Shown here: in pieces, positions 47,668-59,159 of the stretch
Layout: every line of letters begins with the position of its first letter
Position numbering within the stretch: position 1 is the stretch's first letter
NCBI GenBank assembly: GCA_963555705.1
Contig: OY743172.1
Span: forward strand, 67,290,602 to 67,354,601
Direction of reading: 5' to 3'
Source: Ligustrum vulgare
Taxonomy: Eukaryota; Streptophyta; Magnoliopsida; Lamiales; Oleaceae
DNA: 64,000 nt
Made by a program: the position numbers and the translations under genes
The notes under the pieces: model-generated
Seen by the model: the letters and a program-made list of their open reading frames with translations, nothing else
Database searches by the model: none
What the model was told of the DNA's origin: nothing

Positions 47668-48390
47668 ACATTCAAATGAACACGTGGATGCATTGTTATA
47701 TGAATAGAACATTGGATGACCCGCCTAGAAATTCCACATAGATAACTATTCAAGCTACTGGTGAATTTCTAATACACGGTTGTAGATTTGGTCATTTGAC
47801 TTGAGCACGTCATAAAATCTTATATGAGGATTGCTATGCTTTGACGAGCATTGATATTGACTTTTGAGAGAGAGTCATCAAAATGACGTCGTAGGGGTAT
47901 AGTGAGAGTCATATGAAGGTTGTGTATGTCCAACATGAGGATTCATCACTCCTGGGTAGTAGGAGATTATAACCTATATTTCGCCCACATAAGTTGATGT
48001 AAATTCCTCAATCATGGTGAAGTTATGAGTTGAAAATGTATTTTCAATCATAACAAGATCTCAACTAAGAGAAGAAGTAAATAACATAATCAGTTGAGAT
48101 GAGATTGACGTGGTCCATAGCACATAAACAGGTCTTGTCATGCCACGTGACTTTTCTTTTCACATGAATTGCCTTGACACATTGATGGATGTCAATATTG
48201 GACGACGACGTAAATTAACCAATATTAGTAAGTTTAGGATGAATTAGAAATAAAGATTTCAATTCATCTTATTCCAATCAGATTGGAATAATAATAACAC
48301 AACGTTTGTCATCGTGAATGGAACCTAATGGGTCACACACAAAAGGCGAGAATTGAGTATCTAGAATTAGATTTTGTCCAAGTGGGAGAT
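47668..48390 (+). pseudogene. 3' part of Copia C with polypurine tract
   Basis: No domain is recognisable; the last twelve bases, CAAGTGGGAGAT (48379-48390), are a clear polypurine tract before the LTR. Confidence 0.6.
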
Positions 48391-48870
48391 TGTTAGAATT
48401 AATGTACAAGCTCAATTAGTTGGACCAAACTTTACAATTAGATCAATTAATATGAATAAGTAATCTAGGCCCATTGATGGCCCTATTGTGAATATGGTTA
48501 GGGTTTTTAGGTGCACATATTAATAAGTGCATTATTGTAGAGAAATAGAAGGAGAGTTGCATTTATTCTTGCGTAGAATTTTTCTCTTGCTAGAACAATG
48601 AGAAAACCTAATATTCTCTCAAATCCATTCTAATTGTTGGAGATTGATGGCGTTCCAGATTCTACTAGCAGTGTGGATTTCTATTAGAGGCTGAATAATT
48701 GGACAGCTAGTGGTGACAATATTATACCTCATGTTTCAGATTTCATATTCATGACATTCATCAAAGGTATTATTTTTTTATCACAAATTCTATCTAAGTA
48801 CAAGGTTGATCTAGGCTTTGATTTCGAGTCTTTTAATTTTCGCTGTGCATGTATGACCCGAAACCTTACA
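48391..48870 (+). repeat. 3' LTR of Copia C
   Basis: 480 bp, matches 22689-23170; followed by CAAAT, the likely TSD copy. Confidence 0.88.
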
Positions 48871-49359
48871 CAAATACCATTGCATGCAGTCCATTCGAAT
48901 GAGCTGTAGTTTGTTGAACTCTGTCTATCATGATAGTTAAGTCTATATGAGTTGAAACATACAAGTAATGAAAACAAATGAAGAAATGGTAGGACAATGT
49001 TCTGTTCATATATTTGTTGATGTTACTTGTTTTTGGATATCACGTGATAAAAAACCCCATTGTAGAAACCCAATTCATTCGTACTTCAATACAAGAAATC
49101 CTTGAGTGGATAAATCCAAGAGCCCCACCAGCACTTAATAGTCTTGTACAACACTTCTCAGTTGATATCTACGGAAGGTGGAATCTATTGTTTTTGATCT
49201 CTTTGATCCAAGGAATTTATCAAATGAAGAGGATAATTCTTTTCATACAAGGAACACTTGAAGCACTTGATTCGTCATGCAAAGGTATTACCTAATGCTA
49301 TTGAGGCTATAAAAGAAGCTGGTGTTGCATGGAGCAACCTAACGGCTTGAACTGAAACC
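48871..49359. other. Spacer with no firm gene call
   Basis: A 93-codon ORF (49014-49295) is open but has no recognised domain; another frame near 49160-49270 reads RKVESIVFDLFDPRNLSNEE, also unknown. These might be remains of a gene that once ended in the receiver fragment just downstream. Confidence 0.35.
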
Positions 49360-49449
49360 AAATGATGTGATGTGTATATGGTTGACATGGATGGTTTCAA
49401 GCTTTTGGAGCTTGTTGGTCTTGAACTGGACTTGCCTATAATTAGTAAG
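49360..49449 (+). pseudogene. Type-B response regulator (ARR) receiver-domain fragment
   Basis: Translation gives [20 protein letters not shown] then LDLPIIS. The [14 protein letters not shown] pattern around the phosphoacceptor Asp, followed by VGLE-x-DLP, is characteristic of plant type-B ARR receiver domains. About 28 residues remain; in-frame stops lie upstream, and the rest of the domain and the Myb-like DNA-binding part are absent. A GTAAGT follows directly at 49447, like a preserved intron donor, which argues for a DNA-level duplicate. Confidence 0.6.
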
Positions 49450-50231
49450 TTGGGGTGACCTATTTGTTCATTGATTGAATTTGTGTTTAAAATTCACTTA
49501 TTTTCCTTTTGTCATGAATACACAAATGTACTGAATCCAAGTTTGTTTCAATATCTCTTTATGTGTTTTGACTTTGACTTTTCGCTTCATCCCTAATGAT
49601 TTATCTTTTTATTACATTTTTATGTTTTTGTTTTCTTGTAAAGTTGTAGAGTTATCAAAAATTATTACGTTTAGTTTATTTCAATTTTTTTCTGATACTT
49701 TCAATTTGTCTCACAATTGTTTGAAGAGAGTGATCCAATTCCAATTCCCAAAACACGTCTAATGCTCATGACCAAGCTAATTGTGCCAGTGGAGCAGATA
49801 TTGAGTCTTCACTGGTTATCTTCTAAACTATCACCACTCTATTAGATCGTCCTATGATTATGTATGGTAGTTTAAAGTGTAAGGGTGGTAGGATTTTGTG
49901 GAATGGAATAAACACCGTTGCAAGAATCCAATGTAAGGTTTCTCAAGGTTTTGGTCATGAATATTAGTGTGTTTTTATCAATCTAATTATTTAATATTAA
50001 TAGTCAGATCTACATTAAAATAATATTTTTTCATATCTTTTAAAATTTCAATATAAATATAAAGTCTCAAATGATCTTACAAGTAAAATTACATGATTAG
50101 ATAAATAAAAATATTAGAAAATTTTTTTGAAGATATTTTTAAGTGACATATTACTGAAAAAATGTCACAATAGAATTACCCTTAGGTAAAATTACTTACT
50201 CACGCAAATCATTATAAAAATAAATTATCAC
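49450..50231. other. Intergenic region upstream of AMP deaminase
   Basis: AT-rich with no gene. The part from about 49960 may belong to the Helitron whose 3' end is at 50257. Promoter elements for the downstream gene must lie here or inside the Helitron-like sequence; I see no clear TATA box at a proven distance. Confidence 0.4.
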
Positions 50232-50257
50232 GTGCAACGCACTTGATATTCTACTAA
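50232..50257 (+). mobile_element. Helitron-like 3' terminus
   Basis: A small hairpin GTGC-AAC-GCAC (50232-50242), eleven bases, then CTAA (50254-50257) followed by T. This is the Helitron 3' layout (hairpin, about 10 nt, CTRR, inserted before T). The stem is only 4 bp and the 5' end is not found. Confidence 0.4.
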
Positions 50258-50339
50258 TGTATATGCACACACCACGCAACTGCAAGCCCGACGCTTCGTA
50301 AACCCCAGTGACTTACACACTACACGCAGTTACTTGGAA

Positions 50340-53300
50340 ATGGACTCGCCGCCACCATTTTCATCATCAGTATCGCCGGCGCAGCTGGCGGTTGCGGCAT
50401 TTTTCGGCGCTTCAGTTATGGCAATCTCCGCCTTCTACATACACAAGCGCAGCGTCGACCAAGTCCTCGGCCGCCTTCTCAATTTCCGCCGCCACCAATA
50501 CGTTTCCGAATCTGATGCAGAGGATTCTGATTGTGTGGAGCGAAAGATGAGCGTAAATATCTGGAAGTGTAAAAATAAATTATTAAATTCATCTGATAAA
50601 AATGATTATGATAATAAGGAAGAGGAAGAGGTGAGGAATTATACAGTGTCGTGTTCGATGCCTAATGTGATGGTTACGAAAAAAGAGTGGAATAACGAGG
50701 ATTCTTCAGATAACAATGATTTGAATCCGTCTAATTTACCACCACTTAGGACTGATCAAAGGGATGGTACGTTTTCTTATTCAAAAATCTCAATTATTTG
50801 CTAATTCTAGACTTAAAACTAGTTTTAGATGCGTAATGGAATTGATACTATGAGAAGTGTCACTGTATGTGTTGAATGTGCTCTGTTAGGTAACATTGTA
50901 ACCATTATAAATTGATTTGTTTATATTTTTGAGGTAAAATGTGTGGTTGAAAGTTTATGGGAAATTGTGTTGTTTATAAATTTGATTATAAATTATAGTG
51001 ATTGCATTTAAGGAATGGAGGCTAAGAAAAATAATGAAACTTGAGAATGGACATGATATGATGATTCATGTTGTGATACAATTGGATGGAAATGCATGTG
51101 TGGTTTTGGATTGTTAATAATATTACGAAAATATAATGATTTTGAAGGTTTACTAGAAAACTTTCATGGTTGTAGTTTTGATGGACTGTTACAAAACGTG
51201 GAAACACTTGGTACAAATAATCTGTGTTTTGTTTCATTTATTCTTAATAGGCGAAAATCGATACATGAGAAGTTGTGATAAAAAAACCCGAGTGGGATCA
51301 ACTGGTAGGCTAGTGACTCCACACTCTTCAGGGGGTTATACATTTGAGAGTGATGGGGATTCCGACGAGGAAGAGACTGAACTTGCAACTGGAGAGGACG
51401 GTGTTACATCCTACGAAAATGTAAAAATGATCTGCTAGTTCCTTTCTTTTTATATTCTTAGCTCCTGTTTAGCTTGCTTGTACATTTCCGGAGCTTCCTC
51501 GTTTTTATATTTTGGTAAATTTTTATGGAATTCTCTTCTGGGCTTAGTTGCTATATGAACCTGCTTGTGCCATTAGGTAGACTCATACCCTTGAACTCTC
51601 CTAATACCTAAATCATCTGCTAGGTTTATAGTGCAATTATCTACCTAATTCAACACCACGATACTTTCTATCTATATCCCAGTTTCATTAATTAGAAACT
51701 ATATCCTGGAAATCCACTTATTTTCCATACTGCATATTGTACGGTCTTGTTCAATGAACTTTAAAATCTTGGGATTTCTTTCTCATTTCTCAATAACCAA
51801 ATCAAGAATTATCAACCTGAAGTATACTATCTGCGTCTACATCACATTGTCTTGGAATGTGATGTCCCCTTCAATATATGACAGTCTCCTTTTGGGACTG
51901 ACCGCACCTGGTTTTCATTTTTTAAGCTATCAAATTTTGAGCTTTGATGCATGCCATTGTATTTTTCAAGTTGAGAAAATGAAACAAATGTCTTTCACTT
52001 GAAAGCCGAGAGACATGTATTGGTTCTCTTAGTTTCTCTTCTTTCTTTTAGGTTTTTTATTTATCAACCTTTTCCACCACTAATATATTTTTGTTTCTTC
52101 CATCATTATTTTCTCCTTTTGAATAATACAAAAAATATCATTAGAAATAATCTTGTTTGGATTTACTATTGCTTTTCTGTAACTTTGCAGGACATGAAAT
52201 CAACAATTCAAATTCTACCAAACATTCCAACAAAAGCAGAAAGTGATAATTATGTTCAAATTCAACAACCTGAAGCAAAGCCTAATGTAAATCAAGATGT
52301 TAGCAAGGTAGATACAGCTTCAGCGCACACTTCGGGAAATGATCCCATTTTCGCCAACAACATTTTGCCTCTGCCAACTGTACTGCATGGTATTCTCACT
52401 TTCCTGATCCTAAAGAATTTTGATGGATACGTTTGTCTTACATTTGGTGCTTCTACAAATTTATTCATTTGCTTTGTTCCACTCGAATCATAAATTGGAT
52501 GGCATATAGACAACCTTCTACTTGCGTTTCCTATTGACACCACTCCACAACATTGAATATGAGAACTACAAAATCAATTCCTTGAATTTGATATGTAAGG
52601 GATTTCCTTGTCTGCTGCTGATATGGTATGTAAATTTACTTTCACTCTCTAATAATTTTCGAAATATTTGAACTCAGACTCAATGAATGTTGAAGAACAA
52701 GAAGTCCTGAAGATGATTCGTGAATGTTTAGATTTGAGGGAAAAGTATGTTTTCAGAGAAAACATTGCACCATGGACTAAAAGTGTGGGAGGATCTAGCA
52801 AATCAAATATCATTGATGACCCATTTAGCTTTGTCCCTGTTGAAGCATCTTGTGTGAGTTGTCCTTTCTTATTCAACTGCATAGAGAACTCATCAAGCCA
52901 TTTATATTTTCGAAGGAAATCTTATCTAATATCATTTACATGAGCTGCAAGCAGCACAATTTCAGAATGGAAGACGGAGTGGTGCATGTTTATGCAAGTG
53001 AAAAAGGTAAGCTGTGAGTAGTAATAGCAATATGTGCATTACCATTTTCAATGTATCTTTTTCTTTCATGACAAGATTGAAGAACACGTAAATTGATTTT
53101 TCCTCAAAAATTTTAGATACAGAAGAACTTTTTCCCGTCGCGAGTTCAACAAGATTTTTTACTGATATGCATCATCTTCTGAAAGTTATGTCCATTGGAA
53201 ATGTTCGTTCTGCATGCCACAACCGATTACGATTTCTTGAGGAGGTACTGTTCTTTTGTGCCATCTACATGTGGTCTATTGTCTCTTCATTTATGTAGTC

Positions 53301-56300
53301 CATTTATAACTTATATGTAAGTACCATGCAGAAGTTCCGCCTTCATTTGCTAGTAAATGCAGATAGGGAGTTTGTGGCTCAAAAGTGTGCACCCCATCGT
53401 GATTTTTACAATATTCGGAAAGTTGACACTCATGTCCATCATTCAGCTTGCATGAAGCAAAAACATCTTCTCAAGTTTATCAAGTCAAAATTAAGAAAAG
53501 AACCTGATGAGGTATTCAGCATGATACTTTTACTTAAAGCATTCCACTCTATTTGATTGCAGCGTATCTTTAGGTTACAGTTAAAACTGCATTTTTATTA
53601 CTGATTTTCTGGAACTATGTGATCCCCATTATTGCTGCAGGTTGTTATATATCGTGATGGGCAGTATCTTACGCTGAAAGAAGTCTTTGACAGTTTGGAC
53701 TTGACAGGGTTTGCATTTCTTATCAGCTTTTTTATTTTTCTCTGAGGGTCACTCCTTTTTTCATCGCTCCGTTTTTCATACTCCTTAGGAGCATATTAGT
53801 AAATATTTCTATTGCAGGTACGATCTTAATGTGGATTTGTTGGATGTGCATGCTGATAAGAGTACCTTCCATCGATTTGACAAATTCAATCTCAAGTATA
53901 ATCCTTGTGGACAGAGTAGGCTTAGAGAGATCTTTCTAAAGCAGGATAACCTTATCCAAGGTCTGTTTATAGGGAAGGAACACGTGCACACCGACGTTTA
54001 ATTTCTTATATTGAGAGTGAGTGCTTGATGACATCAGGAAATATGCAAAAACCATATTAGAATTACTAACACAAACAAAAATATCCAAGACCCCCTCCGA
54101 TCCAGCCTGTTCCACTAAAAGTTACCTCTGTACTAACAGAAGTTATTTTTCTGGAAAGTAAGTTCTATTCTAGTAAGTATTACTATTACTTTCTAGAAAA
54201 ACAGGATTCAGTTCAAATGAACCGCTGGGAGTTTGTAAAACATAGTTATTGAATTTGTCACCTAAATGGTAATTGAATTTATCACCTAAATGGTATTTCA
54301 AAGCTTTCCCTTTATATGTATATAATGTTGTTATGCTAGAGAATAGTTGTGGCCCAACTTCAACGAAATAAGAGAATTAAGCTTCTAAATTATTGAACAA
54401 GAATTTGGCTACTTGCAATTTGAAATCAAAATGATACAAATAGCTTTTTTACTGTTTGTATTCTGCTCACCAATAAGCATCATTGCATTTACTTATTTGT
54501 CATCAGTTCATCTTCCTATCAACTAGGTCATAAAATATGTATCCTATTCTCATTGTAGTTTCTAATTTTTTTTAGGACGTTTCCTAGCTGAAGTGACTAA
54601 GCAGGTTCTGTCAGATCTTGAAGCAAGTAAATATCAGGTGTGCTTCCAATTTTTACATGTTTTTATGAGACTCGTATTCCTTTAGGCTTTTCCTAAACTA
54701 GTTGTCTACCCGTGCGATGCACGGAATATATAATTTTTAAATCATAATTTTGAAAATATCTTGATTCTATCATATCAAATAAAAAACATAATTTAAATAA
54801 AAATTCAATAAAAAATATTATTCAATTTGAAACTTTAAAAAAGACAAAAATATTCAAAATAAAAAATGATACATATACACTAAGTATATCGCGCCACTCA
54901 ATTTGACACTCATTTCAATTTTTTATATAAATTTTTTTTGACTTTTAATCACGTTTTTCTTTGAAAATTTGTCCACCTCATCATCTATTTCCTTTTTAAT
55001 ATGTTATAATTTTTTATTAACTATATTTTTTAATGTGTTGCTTACATATATTTTATTTTTCCTTGTTTTTTAAAATGCCAATTTTTGTCAAAATAGTGAA
55101 ATGATAAAGTCTCAGTTTGGTAATAATGTTTAGTTTATAAACTTGTCTATTTATGATTTTGAAGTAAAAGTAGTGACTGAAAATTGGAGAGAGAAAAATT
55201 AAAAAGTTGATTGAAAATAATTAATTATTTTTGTAACATGCGTATTGAAGAGCCTACTCATTTATTGACATATTAGGAAGTAAGATTTCAATAATTCTGT
55301 TTATTTATTTTCAAAATATATTAATTTAATTTTTTTCATTTCGATCTTAACAAATTTATATAGCATATATTTATTTATTTAAAAATATATTAATTCAAAA
55401 TTTTCATTTTCAATGTAACACATTTACATAGATATTATATGATATTTATTTTTGTTCAAATATATTATCTAATTTTTTCATTTCCTACATAACACATGTT
55501 ATTGAATTTGAAACTTTGAAAAAAAAAAAAGAATCAAAATAAAAAATTCTGCATGTACACTCAGTGTACCGTGCCATTAAAAGTTTGGCACTTAATTAAA
55601 TTTTTTATATAAAATTTCTTTTGACTTTTATCTATGTTTTTCTCTAAAAATGTGCCCATCTTATCACCTATTTTCCTTTTAATATGTTATAATTTTTAAT
55701 TAACTTTATTTTTTAATATGTTGCTTACATATGTTTTATTCGAAATCCAATATATTAATTAATATATTTTATTTTTCCTTATTTTTTAAACATTACCAAT
55801 TTTTGTCAAAATGATGAAATGATTAAACTTTTTACGAATTTATCATTGATGGTAAAAGGTTGATAACAAATAATTAATTATTTTTGTAATATACTTATTG
55901 AAGAACCTATTAATTTATTGACATATTAGGAAGTAAAACTTCAATGATTTTATTTATTTATTTTCAAAATATATTAATTCAAAATTTTCATTTCTAACTT
56001 AACAAATTTATATAGCATGTATTTATTTATTTTCAAATATATTAATCCAAAATTTTCACTTTCAATGTAACACATTTACATAGATATGATATTTATTTAC
56101 GTTCAAATATATTAATACAATTTTTTTCATTTCCTACGTAACACATTTAAATAGATATCACATTTATTTATGTTCAAATATATTAATCCAATTTTTTCAT
56201 TTCCCACTAACATATTTACATAGATATCCAAATTTGCCCACTTTATCACCTATTTTCCTTTTAATATGTTATAATTTTTAATTAATTTTATGTTTTAATA

Positions 56301-57427
56301 TATTGCTTACATATATTTCATATATTTTATTCAAAATCCAATATATTAATTAATATATTTTATTTTTCCTTATTTTTTAAACATACCAATTTTTGTCAAA
56401 ATGATGAAATGATTAAATTTTTTACCAATTTATCATTGGTGGTAAAAGGTTGATAGCAAATAATTAATTATTTTTGTAATATGCTTATTGAAGAACCTAC
56501 TCATTTATAGACATATTATGAAGTAAAACTTCAATGATTTTAGTTATTTATTTTCAAAATATATTGATTCAAGATTTTCATTTCTAACTTAACAAATTTA
56601 TATAGCATGTATAGCATGTATTTATTTATTTTCAAATATATTAATCCAAAATTTTCATTTTTAATGTAACACATTTACATAGATATGATATTTATTTATA
56701 TTCAAATATATTAATACAATTTTTTCATTTCCTACATAACACATTTAAATAGATATCACATTTATTTATGCTCAAATATATTAATCCAATTTTTTCATTT
56801 CCTACATAACACATTATTTATGTTCAAATATATTAATCTAATTTTTTTCATTTTCAATGTAACACATTTACACATAGTACATTTATTACAACTCTTACTA
56901 AATATGTAATAATAATAATTTTTCCTACAAAAATCTTGATCTTTTATTTATTTATTTATTTTTATATATAAAAGTAGAAGTGAGGAGAGAGAGTCATTAA
57001 ATGTAATTTTCCCTCCAAAATGGCTCTCTCTCCTCACTTCTACTTTTATATATATAAAGATAAAGATAAAGATAAATTAAAGATTTGAAGTTCCACTCAA
57101 TTTTTTGTTTCTTTGGGAATCTTAATACAGTACTAACCATTTTATACTTTCAATAGATAGCCAAGTATCCAACTGACTATATTAACCAACTGATATATTG
57201 GGCTTCTATTTTGATATATATTAAATCTAAAGATTATATCATCTTGTTGATAACTGTGTTTCATTTGCTATGGTAATTTGCTAGAAGTTCTGATTTCATC
57301 ATGCTCCTTCCAGATGGCTGAGTATAGGATTTCAATTTATGGAAGAAAACAGAGTGAATGGGATCAATTGGCAAGTTGGTTCATAAACAATGCAATTTAT
57401 AGTGAAAATGCTGTTTGGTTAATTCAG
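50340..57427 (+). CDS. AMPD: AMP deaminase (FAC1-type), exons 1-11, 3' end not seen
   Basis: Converts AMP to IMP and ammonia in purine salvage; in Arabidopsis the single FAC1/AMPD gene is essential for embryogenesis. Exons: 50340-50766, 51251-51420, 52191-52389, 52678-52853, 52955-53006, 53117-53244, 53332-53511, 53641-53708, 53818-53960, 54576-54637, 57314-57427. All introns are GT-AG and phases join without a stop, giving 573 codons. Start is the first ATG at 50340. Residues 14-34 form a membrane helix ([20 protein letters not shown]), as in plant AMPD; 35-310 are variable, acidic and low complexity. The conserved part begins near 320 ([13 protein letters not shown]), and exon 7 has the zinc ligands H418-x-H420 in [11 protein letters not shown]. 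Exon 11 ends AVWLIQ; the remaining exons, about 270 residues with the other catalytic residues, are absent up to 64000. Coding quality suggests a live gene continuing downstream, but truncation cannot be excluded. Confidence 0.93.
50767..51250 (+). other. AMPD intron 1
   Basis: GTACGT donor and TTAATAG acceptor; no feature inside. The other small introns (51421-52190, 52390-52677, 52854-52954, 53007-53116, 53245-53331, 53512-53640, 53709-53817, 53961-54575) also hold nothing recognisable; apparent ORFs in them are read-throughs of exons. Confidence 0.8.
54900..56880 (-). repeat. Internal tandem repeats of the Helitron
   Basis: Three diverged copies of a 580-680 bp unit; the anchor ATGTTATAAT falls at 55001, 55683 and 56266. 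Each contains smaller repeats of about 60-75 bp (TTCAAATATATTAATCCAA, TTTCATTTCC, TAACACATTTA, ATAGATAT), giving a two-level repeat structure. Confidence 0.8.
56985..57055. repeat. Inverted repeat at the Helitron 5' end
   Basis: TATATATAAAAGTAGAAGTG + AGGAGAGAGAG and its inverse complement (CTCTCTCTCCTCACTTCTAC + TTTTATATATA) flank a short loop, forming a stem of about 31 bp. This could be two head-to-head Helitron 5' ends. Confidence 0.85.
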
Positions 57428-57570
57428 GTAACGAATGATCTCTTGGTTTGTAGTTGTGCATGATGTCCAACTAACTATAATTCCATTGTTATTATTATCT
57501 GATAGTTCACTATGCTTCTTTTCTTCCTTTTTGTACCTTTCTGTGAATACCATCTTGTAGAATTCCAAAA
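57428..57570. other. Start of AMPD intron 11
   Basis: Begins GTAACG at 57428. From here to 64000 no sequence resembling the next AMPD exon is seen in any plus-strand frame. Confidence 0.6.
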
Positions 57571-57576
57571 ATTGGA

Positions 57577-58783
57577 TGATTATGATTTAGTTGTTATTGA
57601 CTCAATGTACTTTATTTAACCATTCAATAGTTAGTTAGATTTTTTCTACTTTGTGACATTTCTTTTTTCACATCTGTTGTACCATAAATTGAGGCATTTA
57701 GGCTTGTATATATTCATTGAGAAATGCAGAAAATCAATTGATTTCATGGTATCAGAGCTTGATTCTTTAAAACCTAGCAGTCAATAACGAAAATTCCCGT
57801 CAAAAGCAAAGGGTCAATGATCCCTGAAACACTTGACAGCGAAACAAAAGCTACCTATAAGATGGGGTCAAAGTGTCAAACAACTTCTACAACTCTTTCT
57901 TCCAACTCTTGGTAGAGAAATTAAATTAAAGAAACTCCTGAAAAAATTACACATAACTGTAAGGTCACAAATAAAACTCTATTATGATAAAAAAGCAGAT
58001 ATTAACATCTCCCTCAATCCAAGTACATATAGAAGTTGATATAGAAATTTTATAAAAGAAAAGGTAGAAACTGGAGTATATGATCTATATCCCTTCAAAA
58101 GAGTAAACTGCGGACGTCTTCAGCAAAGGACTGTCTTTACAAAACTTCGAGGATATCATATGCAAGTTGGATATGATCAAGATCAATATCTACGATCCAA
58201 CTTGAGGGAGAGATAAAATCTGAATATGGGATGATTATGATTTCTGTTGCATGAACACTTCAACTAGAGTAGCCTGTCTATGTCCGACTCGTATGAAATA
58301 CCGACACTCCTCCGACATACTACCATATTATTTTTATTTTTTATAAAAATATTATATTCTTAACTTAAAGTTGTTATTATATAAAAAATAAGTACTCATA
58401 TCCAAAAGATTTCGTCATTTCAACAAGAAAAATTATTAATAGGTATAAAATTAAATTTATTTTATATAAATGAAGAATTTAAATAATTTAATTAACATGA
58501 CATGTCATTACTTTTTTTTTTTTTGAAAAATCACGTATCCGACACTTATCGTGTTATAAACACGTGTCCATGTTGGTGCATCATAGATTATGATTTAGTT
58601 GTGATTTATTTGTGATTGATTCAATGTACCTTATTTAACCATTCCATAGTTAAACAATTTTTTCTTTCTTAGTTTAGAAGATCATCTTTCAGTCTTTACA
58701 TCTGTTGTACTGTAAATTGAAGCATATAGGCCTGTACATATTCATTCAGAAATATAAAAAAGCAATTCTGATTTCACATTTCA
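57577..58783 (+). mobile_element. Deleted Copia relic in AMPD intron 11
   Basis: Paired LTR fragments: 57577-57746 and about 58586-58783 share TTATGATTTAGTTGT, AATGTAC(T/C)TTATTTAACC + ATT and ATCTGTTGTAC. A PBS TGGTATCAGAGC follows at 57748. Near 58115-58215 another frame gives SKGLSLQNFEDIICKLDM before a stop and GAGGGAGAGAT, the end of a Copia RNase H and its polypurine tract. Nearly all gag-pol between them is deleted. The 3' LTR is split by the insert at 58244-58585. Confidence 0.75.
58244..58585. mobile_element. Probable Mutator-like MITE splitting the Copia LTR
   Basis: An 11-bp direct repeat GATTATGATTT (58233-58243 and 58586-58596) flanks 342 bp. The ends CTGTTGCATGAACA and, reversed, TATGATGCACCAACA are weakly inverted. 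Duplications of 9-11 bp are typical of Mutator-like elements. GTCCGAC/CCGACAC motifs fill the tips. No ORF. Confidence 0.5.
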
Positions 58784-58789
58784 GTCGAC

Positions 58790-59159
58790 TCAATGTCGGA
58801 AACCAAGTGTGAACATTACATTACAATTGTTAGTGGTTGCTAACTATTTGACTGCATTTAGTTTTGATGACTAAAATTTCTGTATTGAGAGCCATGTATT
58901 ATGTAGTAGATAGGCAAATGGAGCCATGCAACATAAAGATGTCTTTTGACGGAAGGTATGGCATGGTTCCATAAGCTAATTTTCTGACTACGTCTCAACT
59001 ATGTAGTTGTCCTATTCATTGTCCTTGTATAGGTTTCTTGAGAATGTTGCTTGCAAAATATTTCGAGGCTTATTTGAGGAGTGGTGAGAATTTAGACACT
59101 GGAAAGTGATGAAGAAAAGCCTTTGTGAATCGCCTAAATAAATAACACTCATCTTGCAG
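58790..59159. other. Intron-like spacer, nothing recognised
   Basis: AT-rich without repeats I recognise; short open frame near 59030-59085 (FLENVACKIFRGLFEEW) is unidentified. Confidence 0.35.

Larger units (their letters stand above)
22689..48870 (+). mobile_element. Old Ty1/Copia element C, expanded to 26 kb by nested insertions
   Basis: Two related LTRs, 22689-23170 and 48391-48870, both start TGTTAGAATTAATGTACAAG and end CTTACA. The flanks CAGAT (22684-22688) and CAAAT (48871-48875) match 4 of 5. A degraded tRNA-Met PBS follows the left LTR and a good polypurine tract precedes the right one. Removing Tat B (25728-44084) and the solo LTR 46229-47667 leaves about 6.4 kb, a normal Copia size. 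The LTRs differ at very roughly one base in eight or nine by eye, so it is old. Remaining pol is heavily decayed. Confidence 0.85.
54698..57060 (-). mobile_element. Non-autonomous Helitron in AMPD intron 10
   Basis: On the minus strand the 3' end reads CCGTGC-ATC-GCACGG hairpin, eight bases, CTAG (54698-54701), then T: a textbook Helitron end. At the other side the minus strand begins TC (57059-57060) preceded by A, leading into TATATATAAAAGTAGAAGTG and GAGGAGAGAGAGCC, like many plant Helitron 5' ends. The 5' position could shift by 6 or 12 bp because of an (AAAGAT)n run. No Rep/helicase is encoded. It makes up about 88% of intron 10 and lies antisense to the gene. Confidence 0.65.

Noticed and set aside
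50308..50550. 80-codon ORF overlapping AMPD exon 1
   Set aside because: Shadow frame of exon 1, whose frame from 50340 is conserved with plant AMPD.
51999..52493. 164-codon ORF
   Set aside because: It reads through intron 2, AMPD exon 3 and into intron 3; the true exon is 52191-52389.
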